From: Defluviitaleaceae bacterium
Lineage (GTDB): Bacteria; Bacillota; Clostridia; Lachnospirales; WQUN01
Direction: 5' to 3'
Length of the DNA: 64,000 nt
Assembly: GCA_009781725.1 (NCBI GenBank)
Contig: WQVF01000008.1
Coordinates: forward strand, 1-64,000
Under the pieces are notes generated by a model that ran no database searches, was not told where the DNA came from, and was given only the letters and a program-made list of their open reading frames with translations. A program made the translations under genes and the position numbers. How positions within the stretch are numbered: position 1 is the stretch's first letter; the number at the start of each line of letters is the position of its first letter. Positions 1 through 9,759 of the stretch are shown piece after piece.

Positions 1-1962
1 CGAGAAATGTATTACATCCCATTGTTGGGATTGTATTATGACTCGGTGAGTGATATGTTGTTCGAGCCAGGTTATGCCATATGGTGGGAAGATGATGAAG
101 AGCCCATAGTATCAGTTTATGATCTGCCTGTAACGGGAGCACATATTGATGGCTATTGGCTTGAGTTTGGTGCTGTTCTTCCGGCATACGAGACAATAAT
201 GCCGGCAAGCTCACCCACTCTTACATTGACAATAAGCAATATAACCAATACATCCGTTGATTTAACAGGCGAAATATTTAACATAGGCGGTGCAATAATA
301 AGGCGTCGAGGATTTTGGCTTCGCAGAGACGACAGTCCGACTGATTTTGAAGAACATCTGGTGAATAGTAGTATTAATCCCTTCGGTATGAGAATAACTG
401 TGACCAGTGGTCACTTGTATCATGCCCGCGCTATAATAAGAATCGAAGGTGGTACAGGGTCGATAACTAGTGGCCCGCTAACATTTAGAACGCCGGGCGG
501 AGGCGGGTCAAATCCGACGTCATCACCGCCACCTGGCGGGTCCACGGCAACGCCGCCCCCTGGTGGCTCAACATCAACGCCACCCCCAGGCGGAACACCT
601 ACATCAACTCCTGTACCAACTCCGCCGCCGCCGATGTTGGAATTTAGTCCATCCAACGTGCCTCCGTGGAACGGTTCAGAATGGACAGCCGGTGCCGCAC
701 AGCAAACGGCCTCAGCAGTTGTCAACTCAAATCACACATGGAGCTGGACCCAAAGCAACAACACCCAGGGATGGCTGTCAGTAACCGGCTCAGGCTCACC
801 AGGGACACCACTTTCAATTACAGTGCAGGCAAACGATACCGGCATACGCCGCGAGGGGACAATTACCGTTACATCATCGGGCTTGACGCGAACCCTTAGA
901 ATAACTCAGCAGCCTGTTATGGCTACAATGAGGGGCCCAAGGGCAATTGCGTGTTATGGCAGAAGCGGATATGTTGATGTTAATAACAGCCCGACAGCAA
1001 CTACTATTGAATGTGTTAGCAGGTCCAATGTAGAGAGGCCTGTGTGGAACTTTGTTCATCTAAGCGATAATTTTTTCGCCATCAGAAACGAAACAACAGG
1101 GCGTTATTTCACGCAGACCGGTGAAAATTTGAGTCATATGGCAAGGATTTCCGGAACAGGAAATAATTACGACGCAAGACAACGGTGGCTCGTATTGCCC
1201 CAATCTAACGGAATATACAGAATCCGTAGTGTTTCGAATGGTATGTATGTACAGGAAGGAGTAAATCACTTCCTTAATAATCCCAACCTAACGCTCTCAA
1301 CCCGAAGCACCAGCCACAATAGGCAATTGTGGCGGATAGGATATATTTGGAATCATGACAGTTCGACCTTCGATAGTTGGGTTGGATATTGGGATGGGAC
1401 GGTTAATATCCGATTCGTGGCGGCTGGTGCAACCGGTGCATCTACGTTTTTCCAGGCTGTGGGTAACGCGCGCAATACATGGTCAGACGCATTGGGAATA
1501 ACCACTAATTTTGTTACGAATCGGGCCAGCGCAAATATTAGGATTTATTGGGGCTCCCTCGATCAAATTCGATATGAATCAGGCGTTACCTGGTTTCCTA
1601 ATCAGGATTTAGGTGTAGCTTTACCACCTGTAAGGCTAAGTGCCGACGGTACAGAGGGTGGAAGAGTGAGTGCAGGCCGTAGCATCTATGCCGGAGGTGC
1701 CATGCGAACGGTATACAGGCTGTTTGGCACCAATGATGACGCAATGCTGGTGGGTATATTTTCAGACCGAACACGGAGCATTGAGTTAGCCACATATATA
1801 GTTACCCATGAATTGGGTCATGCATTAGGATACTGGGGGCATTCTCCTAATTCGAGTGATGTTATGTTTGGGACTACAACACGGAACATAGACCTAGACG
1901 CAAATCTAAGGCCGGCTGAAATAGAGCACCTAAGGCAAGTCTATCGAAGATTCAGAAGATAA
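1..1962 (+). CDS. Exported BACON / ricin-like / matrixin-type metalloprotease, 5' end cut by window
   Basis: The frame is open to base 1 and the first ATG (base 7) opens mid-domain without a signal peptide, so the gene begins upstream of the window. In order (numbered from that ATG) the protein shows a beta-rich segment, a Pro/Thr/Gly linker (about 165-215), a BACON-like domain (about 216-305), a segment with Trp/Gln spacing like ricin-type lectin repeats (about 310-450), and a C-terminal metzincin domain. That domain carries HELGHALGYWGH, which fits HExxHxxGxxH, followed by a DVMF Met-turn, as in matrixins. Family knowledge says BACON and ricin-like modules bind mucin or glycans. A secreted protease that acts on glycosylated or surface targets is inference. 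The substrate is unknown. Confidence 0.8.
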   Translation, partial: REMYYIPLLGLYYDSVSDMLFEPGYAIWWEDDEEPIVSVYDLPVTGAHIDGYWLEFGAVLPAYETIMPASSPTLTLTISNITNTSVDLTGEIFNIGGAIIRRRGFWLRRDDSPTDFEEHLVNSSINPFGMRITVTSGHLYHARAIIRIEGGTGSITSGPLTFRTPGGGGSNPTSSPPPGGSTATPPPGGSTSTPPPGGTPTSTPVPTPPPPMLEFSPSNVPPWNGSEWTAGAAQQTASAVVNSNHTWSWTQSNNTQGWLSVTGSGSPGTPLSITVQANDTGIRREGTITVTSSGLTRTLRITQQPVMATMRGPRAIACYGRSGYVDVNNSPTATTIECVSRSNVERPVWNFVHLSDNFFAIRNETTGRYFTQTGENLSHMARISGTGNNYDARQRWLVLPQSNGIYRIRSVSNGMYVQEGVNHFLNNPNLTLSTRSTSHNRQLWRIGYIWNHDSSTFDSWVGYWDGTVNIRFVAAGATGASTFFQAVGNARNTWSDALGITTNFVTNRASANIRIYWGSLDQIRYESGVTWFPNQDLGVALPPVRLSADGTEGGRVSAGRSIYAGGAMRTVYRLFGTNDDAMLVGIFSDRTRSIELATYIVTHELGHALGYWGHSPNSSDVMFGTTTRNIDLDANLRPAEIEHLRQVYRRFRR

Positions 1963-1971
1963 TCCCATACT

Positions 1972-2048
1972 GTCATCCCGGCCTTGAGCCGGGATCCCCC
2001 TAGCCTTTCGATGAAGGACAGGGGATCCCGGGTCAAGCCCGGGATGAC
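1972..2048. repeat. 77-bp palindromic repeat, GTCATCCCGG family, copy A
   Basis: Imperfect inverted repeat that starts GTCATCCCGG and ends CCGGGATGAC, with a short AT-richer centre. The same 77-bp layout recurs at 3994-4070 and, at 76 bp, at 25134-25209. It sits in the gap between two genes on the same strand and could also act as a transcription terminator or mRNA stabiliser. Confidence 0.9.
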
Positions 2049-2115
2049 GGGATTGATGTGCTTGATTATGGAATCATGTAAATGTTGATTGGATTAAAGA
2101 AGGGAGCTGACTGTA

Positions 2116-3918
2116 ATGAAAAAAAAGTATTTGCTGATAATCGGATTTATATCACTTGCGGTTGTATTACTTGCAACGGCGTATAACTCACCAAATATAC
2201 AAAATAGACTACTTCACTTAACAGCAAGCATGAGATCGGCATCCGGCGGCAGCACAACCGGCAGTGGCAGTTTAGGTTTATCCGGGGAGCCTCGAACATT
2301 TGAAGATTTGGTAACGAGTGCTACGCATGTGGTAGTTGCGGAGTATGTGGGAAGGAGGTCCTTTGGGCGAGCCTTTACTGAATTTGAGTTTATTGTCCAT
2401 GAACAAGTGATTGGAGATACTGCTGATACTATCTTTGTGTATACAGAGGACGCGCGTGTGATGGATGGGTTTTCTAGTGTCGATTTGCAGTTTACTACAG
2501 GCACACAATATTTATTAGTATTATGGGAAATTGCAGATGTATATTCCCGTTTCGATGATTACGGCTTAAGATTTGTAAGGGATATTATCCTTGACTTAAA
2601 TGACCCGGCACGAAGCACAATGAACAACGAACCCCTGTCATTGCATTCAAGGCTAAACTTCAACAGAAATCTAACCAGAGAGAGAATCCTTTCTCATGTC
2701 CGTTCACTGCCCAGAGACCCTTTTAGACCACGGAGCATGTTTATTACATCCGAAAACCTAGAGGATATCATAAATGGTTCGCCATATGTCTTAGTTATTG
2801 AAATTAATGAACCAAGGCGTTTGGGTGGGGAGGGAATATATGCAGATGTAGGCTCAACGGATATTTATTATATAACCATAGTTGAAGTGTTGAAGGGTAA
2901 TATGCAAGTCGGGGATGAGTTGCGAATTGTCTTCTATGCCGATACTGTCTTCACCGGAGAGACGCATTTGGTTTCAATTTGGCATAATGACCTACATGCT
3001 TTAACCCCATTTTTCCATACATTCACCTCCCGCAACAGCCTCCACTGCATGGAGCAGCGAGACGAAATAATGGCAATAATAAGAGGCCCAAGCCGCCCCG
3101 GAACCAGTTCCTCAGCTACGCCCACACCATCCCCAACTCCTGAGCCCTCACCCACTCCCACACCAACCCCCACACCCGTACCGGCTGGCCCCTCAAGATT
3201 TAGTGCTTCCCCATACAACCCAGACGATGCTACAGATATCCAACTGATAAATATCGAAATCGACCTGCCGGAGGATTTTGTATCCGCAGTCCTTGAGATT
3301 GACGAGCTTAATGCCATGTTCCTGCTGGAAGAGATGCACAGCATTGCAGTAGCCGCTGACGATATCACTTCAATCATCGGTGTATATGTAGGTGACCTAG
3401 AGCTAACAGATGTACAACTGCTGATGTTTAGAGGATTTACAATTGACCCTGACACCGGAGATTACACAGTTATCGCTGGTAGCTTCTCAGCAGACCGGGA
3501 TTATTTCTATTTTGAGTTTGCTGGCTCGGGCACAATCGGCGCAATGATTTATGAATTGCCGACACCCCTATTGCGCCTGACTATTAACCAATACCGCTAC
3601 TATTATCGCGGTGCCCAACAAACAAGCGATGCAGCCCCCTTTATAACCCAAAACCGTACCATGGTACCCATACGCTTGGTATCCGAAGCCCTGGGTGCAA
3701 CTCCCCGTTGGGATAGGTCAAACCGTACAGCGTATATCTACTATAATGATACGGTGCTTCGTTTGCCTGTAGGTGAGCCGCTGCCCGATGAGATGGGTAC
3801 ACCACTGCTGCGTAATAATCGTATATTGGTGCCTCTCCGCTTTGTAATTGAGAACTTTGATGCCTTTACCTTCTGGGATAGGGATACTCGTGAGGTTACT
3901 GTTTTTGTTTTGGATTAA
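2116..3918 (+). CDS. Exported protein with Pro/Thr linker and copper-amine-oxidase-type stalk domain
   Basis: 600 aa. It starts at ATG 2116 behind an AGGGAGCTGA ribosome binding site. Residues about 4-23 form a hydrophobic signal or anchor segment. Two similar beta-rich domains follow (about 55-195 and 210-310), then a linker of PTPSPTPEP repeats (about 335-355), an unassigned domain (about 360-490), and a C-terminal domain of about 95 residues. The last domain has the RTMVPIRLVSEALGA and RILVPLRF signatures of the copper-amine-oxidase N-terminal (stalk) domain, common at the ends of Bacillota wall proteins. Cell-surface location is well supported. Enzymatic activity is not visible and no function is claimed. 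Palindromic repeats flank the gene on both sides. Confidence 0.8.
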   Translation: MKKKYLLIIGFISLAVVLLATAYNSPNIQNRLLHLTASMRSASGGSTTGSGSLGLSGEPRTFEDLVTSATHVVVAEYVGRRSFGRAFTEFEFIVHEQVIGDTADTIFVYTEDARVMDGFSSVDLQFTTGTQYLLVLWEIADVYSRFDDYGLRFVRDIILDLNDPARSTMNNEPLSLHSRLNFNRNLTRERILSHVRSLPRDPFRPRSMFITSENLEDIINGSPYVLVIEINEPRRLGGEGIYADVGSTDIYYITIVEVLKGNMQVGDELRIVFYADTVFTGETHLVSIWHNDLHALTPFFHTFTSRNSLHCMEQRDEIMAIIRGPSRPGTSSSATPTPSPTPEPSPTPTPTPTPVPAGPSRFSASPYNPDDATDIQLINIEIDLPEDFVSAVLEIDELNAMFLLEEMHSIAVAADDITSIIGVYVGDLELTDVQLLMFRGFTIDPDTGDYTVIAGSFSADRDYFYFEFAGSGTIGAMIYELPTPLLRLTINQYRYYYRGAQQTSDAAPFITQNRTMVPIRLVSEALGATPRWDRSNRTAYIYYNDTVLRLPVGEPLPDEMGTPLLRNNRILVPLRFVIENFDAFTFWDRDTREVTVFVLD

Positions 3919-3993
3919 GTGATATGTATTACACGGGATAATCATAAAAAAAGAGGGGGATGTCACGTTAAGAATGCTGTAACTTCAAGGCTC

Positions 3994-4070
3994 GTCATCC
4001 CGGATTTAATCCGGGATCCCATTATCATTGTCGAAAGACTAAGGGGATCCCGGGTCAAGCCCGGGATGAC
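3994..4070. repeat. 77-bp palindromic repeat, GTCATCCCGG family, copy B
   Basis: Same length and ends as copy A (GTCATCCCGG ... CCGGGATGAC). Its right arm is almost identical to that of copy A while its left arm and centre differ. It lies between converging genes (2116-3918 plus, 4114-5478 minus), where it may serve as a bidirectional terminator. An open frame through it is a by-product of the repeat. Confidence 0.9.
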
Positions 4071-4113
4071 GGGCTTTATATTACTCCTTAATGGGACAGC
4101 CCCATCTACATAT

Positions 4114-5478
4114 TTACAAACTTGCCGCGGCCACACTCTGCCCGACTCTCCGGGCTTTTTCGTCTGGGGTGTGGATGTTGAAGGAATAATCGCCATATTC
4201 CTCGGCGATAATCTTCTTAGCCACGTCCAATATAATATTCCCGCCTTCGCCGGACATTACTCTGCCCAGTAGCAGCACATGCTTGAAACCGTACATATCC
4301 CAGTAATAAGGCAAAGTGTGCCCCAGATAACAGCCAATAGAGCGAAAGATATCGGTTATCATATCTCTGTGCTCAGGCTTACTCATCATATCTTGGACTT
4401 GCTTTAACTTCTCCCCTGGTGACATACCTTCAGCAAAGGTGATTCCGGCTTTTTCTGCCAGCTTTATTACGCCGTCTTGAGAGAAATACTTTACACCACA
4501 GCCGATATCCCCAGACCATTCGTCTTGCATTGCTTCCGGATTTGCATCCACCGGGGCGAAGGCCAGTTCATTGAGCCAGCCCTTAATGTGGCCGTTTGCG
4601 TCTACAAATCCACCAGCCTCGCTAGTACCAAATGCAAGGCCCAGCACATTGTTGTCGTTAAACTCCATTGCCCCTGCAAGGGCGGTAACATCTCCGTCAT
4701 TGACAACAGCCAGGGGCACATCCCCGATTTCCTTTGCTGCGCGGATATAAATATCCTTGACTTTGGCCTCAAAATCCTCGGGGGAAACCTTAAGGAAAAG
4801 GGAGGCTATCATTGTACGATTATTAATATAAATCCCTGCGGAGCTTACCCCAATGGAGTCTACTCGCGGCATATATGATGCGGCCTTTTTCATTGCGGAT
4901 ACGATACCTTCGAAATGATAATCCGGGTCTGGAGTAATCTTAGGATGCCATACAACTTCCTCGCTGAAAACTGCCTCGCCGTCGATTACGGCGGAAACTT
5001 TACGGTCAGAGCCTCCCGCGTCAAAACCTATCCGGCAGCCAGTTGTTTTGCCCCCTACGGGTCTTGAAGCTTCGTTTTCCTGGGGAGTTTCTGATAGGGG
5101 CAAGCTTACAACTTCAAAGGACTGCTCATAAACCCTTGACATGGTGGCATTGTCAAAGGCGTATTTCCCTTTATCGGAATAAGCATCATTTATAAAGGAT
5201 GCAAGGTCGTCGTCACCGCAGATGATGACTTTGTAACCGCCACGGGCCCATAGCAAAAATTTCACCATTCGCTCCACATAATAGCGGTCTGCCTCTTTAT
5301 TGGTGCCAGTAATAAAGGTGTGATGCACGGTCCTGAGTCCGCCACCCCGCTCTACGCAGATAGCGATAGGCTTCTTCGCTTCCTTGAGAAATGCCTTGTT
5401 GAATAGAGCCATTGGGATAAATCCAGGGTCGTATATCGGGGTGCTTTTTGGGGTTATTTCGATACCTAGAAAGTTCAT
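4114..5478 (-). CDS. ROK-type sugar kinase-like protein with N-terminal extension
   Basis: 454 aa, ATG preceded by AGGAGG. About 145 N-terminal residues with no assignable domain precede an actin-like kinase fold. The phosphate-1 loop reads GFDAGGSDRKVSAV, and a later NDGDVTALAGA segment carries the Asp expected to act as base. I do not see the Cys/His zinc cluster of classical ROK glucokinases, so it may belong to an atypical or regulatory branch. It is the last gene of a minus-strand cluster (GH42, HExxH protein, PIG-L deacetylase, this gene), which suggests phosphorylation of a sugar or amino sugar. The exact substrate cannot be read from sequence. Confidence 0.7.
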   Translation of the reverse strand: MNFLGIEITPKSTPIYDPGFIPMALFNKAFLKEAKKPIAICVERGGGLRTVHHTFITGTNKEADRYYVERMVKFLLWARGGYKVIICGDDDLASFINDAYSDKGKYAFDNATMSRVYEQSFEVVSLPLSETPQENEASRPVGGKTTGCRIGFDAGGSDRKVSAVIDGEAVFSEEVVWHPKITPDPDYHFEGIVSAMKKAASYMPRVDSIGVSSAGIYINNRTMIASLFLKVSPEDFEAKVKDIYIRAAKEIGDVPLAVVNDGDVTALAGAMEFNDNNVLGLAFGTSEAGGFVDANGHIKGWLNELAFAPVDANPEAMQDEWSGDIGCGVKYFSQDGVIKLAEKAGITFAEGMSPGEKLKQVQDMMSKPEHRDMITDIFRSIGCYLGHTLPYYWDMYGFKHVLLLGRVMSGEGGNIILDVAKKIIAEEYGDYSFNIHTPDEKARRVGQSVAAASL

Positions 5479-5580
5479 GATTTCCTCCTATGTGGTTTTG
5501 ATGATTTGGTGTAAAGTGCTCGTTCATTGTTTAAGCTTTTATTTCGTTTTTGGTTATTTTATTAGTCTATACCAGTGTTT

Positions 5581-6411
5581 TTATGACAATGATGTGATGC
5601 GCTTTATCACATCATCTTTAAACCGTTCGATATATTTGACTATAAAATCCGTAGGTTCGGTGTTGCTGTAGACCAAATCAGTTATATTCAGGCCAAATTC
5701 AATCCCTTGGAAGTCATCAACAGCATGGCTAGCAAAAAAAGTTGCGTTAGCTAGTCTGCGGCCCTGAGTTGCCAGGTCATATCGTTTGCCACCTGATACT
5801 TGGCTGTCGTAAATTCCAATTAGCGCGGAGGATACATTGGGGTAGACACCGGTGTCGTGTATAACTTTGTCCTCATCGCAAAGCCAGTCCAAGGAACGCC
5901 ATACTTCCATTGATATGATTTTTTTCGGGCGTTTTTCAGTGGGGATTTCTCTTAGGGCCTTGATCACATGCAAAGCTACCGCAACATGAGTATCATGTTT
6001 GTCCGCTAGATTATGGGTGTATAGATTTTCTGGTGAAGTGGCTAGAATCAGGGATTTAAGCTCCTCAGTCAGACTGCGGGTGGTTGGGTCTTTTACCTCG
6101 CCGCTTTTGTAGGATAGGAAAACTTGGGCTAAGTACCTGCCGATTTGGGCGGCGATTTTTTGCTCGGTTACGCGGACTTGCTTCATGTCATCGTCGGTGT
6201 AATCGGCATAAACCCCGGTGCGAGGCGAGCCACCTCCGTCTGTGACCACCACCCCAGTGAAGTGCCTGTCGGGGTTGCCATAGCAGGCAGCGATTGGGCC
6301 ATAGGCCATACATTCGATGTCGTCCTGATGGGCACCTATGCATAGGTCTGTGGTTTGGGATAGGTTGCCCTGGCCTGGGGTAAAGATTTCTGCGTTTTTG
6401 CCTAAAAACAT
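5581..6411 (-). CDS. PIG-L / LmbE family deacetylase
   Basis: 276 aa from the ATG at 6411, chosen because AGAGGTGA lies at proper spacing upstream; a GTG three codons earlier would overlap that site. The N-terminal Rossmann-like domain has CIGAHQDDIE, the zinc-binding AHxDDxE signature of GlcNAc-PI and bacillithiol-type de-N-acetylases, and a later HDTHVA segment fits the third metal ligand. The family removes N-acetyl groups from amino-sugar conjugates. The neighbouring kinase-like gene 102 bp downstream and the beta-galactosidase upstream suggest glycan breakdown. A role in thiol biosynthesis is possible but nothing here supports it. Confidence 0.8.
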   Translation of the reverse strand: MFLGKNAEIFTPGQGNLSQTTDLCIGAHQDDIECMAYGPIAACYGNPDRHFTGVVVTDGGGSPRTGVYADYTDDDMKQVRVTEQKIAAQIGRYLAQVFLSYKSGEVKDPTTRSLTEELKSLILATSPENLYTHNLADKHDTHVAVALHVIKALREIPTEKRPKKIISMEVWRSLDWLCDEDKVIHDTGVYPNVSSALIGIYDSQVSGGKRYDLATQGRRLANATFFASHAVDDFQGIEFGLNITDLVYSNTEPTDFIVKYIERFKDDVIKRITSLS

Positions 6412-6471
6412 ATAATTCACCTCTCGTGAAAATAATGGAGCTTTCCATATAGCATAGAGAGGGTGGGGTTG

Positions 6472-7683
6472 TCAAACGATTTTTACCTCAAAATTTATAC
6501 CATCAGCTACCACGACAAAGCCTTCATTCAATACCAGCTCCCAATAATCCCCGGTAACCTTATTGCCTTCGATTTTTATGCCCTCGGCAAAAACGGCGCA
6601 ATATCCGTTGTCGTGAACAAGAAAGTCATTTTTCAATTCAAGTATCTTTGCAAAATCAATATCCTTATTAGCATCCATCTTCCCGAAGTCGCCGATATAT
6701 TGCACAACTCCACGGGCTGCGGTTCCAAATCCGGTTATTTCGAACTTGATACCGGCTACCGCTTTTTGCCCCTCCTCGAATATTTTCAACAGTGGCCTGG
6801 TGGTAAATGCCTCTCGGATTTGATTAAGTTCTCTCTCCCTTGTAGCTCTGTTATTCTCCTCTTCCTTGGTTATTTTCCTGTATCCATATTCATTTAAGTC
6901 GACATCTGCTGTCCCGATAGCATTTGCTAAAATTTCGCCTAAATCCGAGTTATGTTTCAGGCCTGGCTTCCAGTCGACACCAAGCTTATCAAGTACAAAG
7001 CAGTACATCGCCCCGGCCAAATAGCCCATAAACATAGGCAATGCCGGGCCTCGTGCTAATTGGGTTCTTTGTTCCATAACTTCCAAATATCCATCAGGAT
7101 CGACTATCATAATTTCAGTATAAACAGCGGTGCCTTCGCTAATTTCTTCTGTTGCTTCCGTCATGGGGCCGTATTTTTTTCGCCTTAATCCCCGTGCTTG
7201 TAGGGCAGCATGAGCCGCCTTAATTTGCGCATCACCCTTATTTTTAAGGGCCTCAAGGAGCGCATCCATTTCGACAAAGAAAAGAACCCTGGCATCCAGT
7301 TCCTCTAAGTGGGCATTATTCCCTGTGTTTTCCCCTTCTCTTCCAAAGAGTGATGGTTGTACCGTATGGAAAGCTTCATGTACCAACAGCTTCATCCGCT
7401 CTTTTTCGCTATAGGTTTCGACTATGTGCCAAGGAGCCATTGCCCACCACCTGCTTTGGTACTCAAAGCCTGTTGCCGTAATCACAATATCATTCGGGAA
7501 TCTTGAGCCAAAGCCCTCTTCATTGGCAGTAATTTCTCGGGTTACTTGGTCGACTATCACAAAAGGTGTACGTAGGTTGACGCCCCAAAGGCTGCCATTA
7601 TCCCGTTGGCATAGTTCTTCCCATTGGGCTAGGTATTTCAATGCCTTTGTTTTGTCTAAATTTAAGGAACTTGCCATGACCAT
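6472..7683 (-). CDS. Predicted zinc metallopeptidase-like protein (HExxH)
   Basis: 403 aa, ATG behind AGGAGG. The centre carries KLLVHEAFHTVQPSLF, an HExxH zinc motif, and about 65-75 residues later EATEEISEGTAVYTE, whose Glu is well placed as a third ligand in the gluzincin manner. There is no signal peptide, so it is predicted cytoplasmic. The C-terminal third is beta-rich with no recognised domain. It lies between a GH42 beta-galactosidase and a PIG-L deacetylase, 37 bp from the former, so co-transcription is likely. A peptidase acting on glycopeptides is an inference. I do not recognise a named family. Confidence 0.65.
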   Translation of the reverse strand: MVMASSLNLDKTKALKYLAQWEELCQRDNGSLWGVNLRTPFVIVDQVTREITANEEGFGSRFPNDIVITATGFEYQSRWWAMAPWHIVETYSEKERMKLLVHEAFHTVQPSLFGREGENTGNNAHLEELDARVLFFVEMDALLEALKNKGDAQIKAAHAALQARGLRRKKYGPMTEATEEISEGTAVYTEIMIVDPDGYLEVMEQRTQLARGPALPMFMGYLAGAMYCFVLDKLGVDWKPGLKHNSDLGEILANAIGTADVDLNEYGYRKITKEEENNRATRERELNQIREAFTTRPLLKIFEEGQKAVAGIKFEITGFGTAARGVVQYIGDFGKMDANKDIDFAKILELKNDFLVHDNGYCAVFAEGIKIEGNKVTGDYWELVLNEGFVVVADGINFEVKIV

Positions 7684-7719
7684 AATGAAATCCTCCTGCT
7701 TTATAATATGTGGTATGCA

Positions 7720-9741
7720 TTAATGTTTTAATACAAAAACCCCATAAGGCTTTATCCGATGCTTACCGGCGGTCATCTCCTGTCGGGTAATTATATCTTC
7801 CATCGCTGTTTCCAAGGAAATTTCCTTTTCCTCTTCGGAGTAGTTCATTACAAAGAAATACCGATTCTTCTCATTTCGCCGTTCCTGGATTGAAACCTCT
7901 TCATCACCATTGATGGGCAAGTCCGCTTTTATCAATCCACTGTAGAAATCTACGAGGAAGTCCTCCCCTGTGCGGGGGCCTATAAAATATGCTTGGCCTT
8001 TGTCGAAGGCGTTTCGGGTAAGAGCGGGATTTCCTTTGTAAAAATCACTGCCATATGTGGCAAGCACTTCTGTTCCTGGCAATACATCAAAAATAGCACA
8101 GTGGTCAAAGGCTTCGTATTCCTTGCCGCAACTCATTATCAGAGCGTTTTTCTGGGTCGGATACAAGGAATCCGTTTCCCCAATATTTATCCCAAAAATC
8201 TCTTTAAGTGGTGACGGTAGACCCCCTAAGTACACAAGGTCGTTTTCATTAACTATTCCTAGCATATAGGTGGCTACCAAGGTTCCGCCGTTTTTTACAT
8301 ATGAATGGAGCTTGGTTATTAGCTCCTTGCTTGCCATGTACAACATGGGTGCTACTACCAAATCGTACCGTGTCAGGTCCTTATCCGGAGTAATAACATC
8401 CACTGGGATATTTTGCGTCCAAAATGCACGGTAATGAGTGTGCATGGTTTGGTGGTATTGCTTGTCTATGTTGTTGAATCCCTGGGCATCGGATAGGGCC
8501 CAGAAGTTCTCCACATCGTAGATTAGAGCTACTTTTGCTGGGGTGGAGGTGTCTTTGATTTCTTTTATACTTTCTAGTACATGTCCCAGTTCCTTTACAT
8601 CTTTATAAACTCGGTTGCTCCCAGAATTATCATGATCCACTACAGCACCGTGGAATTTCTCCGATGAGCCCCGGGATTTTCTCCACTGAAAATACATAAT
8701 GCCGTCGGCACCATGGGCTACACAGCCTAGGGAAGAAAGAAGATGCATCCCCGGCCGTTTTGGCCTGTTGATGGGATGCCAATTAACCATGCTGGGAGTG
8801 GACTCCAATATCAAGAATGGCTTACCCTTGAGACTGCGGTAAAAGTCATTGATATACGCCAGCTTGGATGCAGTAAACGCTGTGGTTTCGTAGTCATTAT
8901 GCCAGGCAGGGTAGGCGTCCCATGTGACTACGTCTACCTCCCTGGCAAAGTCGGAATGGATAACGCCGGTAGATGGATAAGTGCCTCGAGTGAACAATTC
9001 CCCCATGAAGTTTGTCAGTAGCGGGATATCGGGGGTAATCTCTTTAAGGGGGGCCACTTCGTTTAGATAAAAATCTATGGTCATATAAGAAATAAAGCGT
9101 TTCCAGTCCAGGTTGTGATTGTGGACGGCAAATTCCCCAAGGGGGGATGGGGGGTCTATTTGTGAGAAATCGTTGAAAGTATGGCTCCAGAACGCGCTCC
9201 AATAGGCGTGGTTGAGATTGTCTATGGTCTGATATTTATCCTTGAGCCATTTACGGAAATTTTCCCGGCAATACTCGCAATGGCATTCTCCGTTATATTC
9301 ATTGGAAACATGCCACATATAAAGGGCTGGGTGATTCTTGTATCGTTCCGCCAGTTTTCGGTTGATAATCCCGACTTTTTCCCGATACACCGGGGAAGAG
9401 AAGCAGTGATTATGCCTTGCGCCGAAGAGCATTTTTTGCCGCAGATTATTTGTCCTAAGTACCTCGGGGTATTTCTGAGCAAGCCAGGCAGGGCGAGCTG
9501 CCGACGGGGTTGCAAGTAGAACTTTGCCCCCAAAGCCGTGGATATCATCCATGATTTTGTCCAGCCATTGGAAATTGAAATTTCCCTCTGTTGGCTCAAG
9601 TGCCGCCCATGCAAAAATACCCACGCTGAAAGCATTGGTTTTCGCGTCTTTCATAAAACGAATATCATCGGCCAGAATGCTTGGGTAGTCCAGCCATTGA
9701 TCGGGATTATAGTCCCCTCCATGTAAAAGTCTGTCGTTCAC
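7720..9741 (-). CDS. Beta-galactosidase, glycoside hydrolase family 42
   Basis: 673 aa from a GTG at 9741, preceded by AAGGAGCTGATATT. A longer frame exists to 9819, but its extra 26 codons run through the foldback element at 9760-9873. The TIM barrel starts at LLHGGDYNPDQW. MWHVSNEYNGE carries the acid/base Glu (about E148) and FLILESTPSMVNWHP carries the nucleophile (about E313). A GECHCEYC cluster matches the zinc-binding cysteines seen in some GH42 enzymes. The trimerisation domain and a short C-terminal domain follow. There is no signal peptide, so it probably cleaves imported galactosides. It is first in the minus-strand sugar cluster. Confidence 0.93.
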   Translation of the reverse strand: MNDRLLHGGDYNPDQWLDYPSILADDIRFMKDAKTNAFSVGIFAWAALEPTEGNFNFQWLDKIMDDIHGFGGKVLLATPSAARPAWLAQKYPEVLRTNNLRQKMLFGARHNHCFSSPVYREKVGIINRKLAERYKNHPALYMWHVSNEYNGECHCEYCRENFRKWLKDKYQTIDNLNHAYWSAFWSHTFNDFSQIDPPSPLGEFAVHNHNLDWKRFISYMTIDFYLNEVAPLKEITPDIPLLTNFMGELFTRGTYPSTGVIHSDFAREVDVVTWDAYPAWHNDYETTAFTASKLAYINDFYRSLKGKPFLILESTPSMVNWHPINRPKRPGMHLLSSLGCVAHGADGIMYFQWRKSRGSSEKFHGAVVDHDNSGSNRVYKDVKELGHVLESIKEIKDTSTPAKVALIYDVENFWALSDAQGFNNIDKQYHQTMHTHYRAFWTQNIPVDVITPDKDLTRYDLVVAPMLYMASKELITKLHSYVKNGGTLVATYMLGIVNENDLVYLGGLPSPLKEIFGINIGETDSLYPTQKNALIMSCGKEYEAFDHCAIFDVLPGTEVLATYGSDFYKGNPALTRNAFDKGQAYFIGPRTGEDFLVDFYSGLIKADLPINGDEEVSIQERRNEKNRYFFVMNYSEEEKEISLETAMEDIITRQEMTAGKHRIKPYGVFVLKH

Positions 9742-9759
9742 AATATCAGCTCCTTTTTT

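Noticed and set aside
3919-4272. 117-codon open frame on the plus strand
   Set aside because: It runs through palindromic repeat copy B and into the antisense of the ROK-like gene; no ribosome binding site and no independent similarity.
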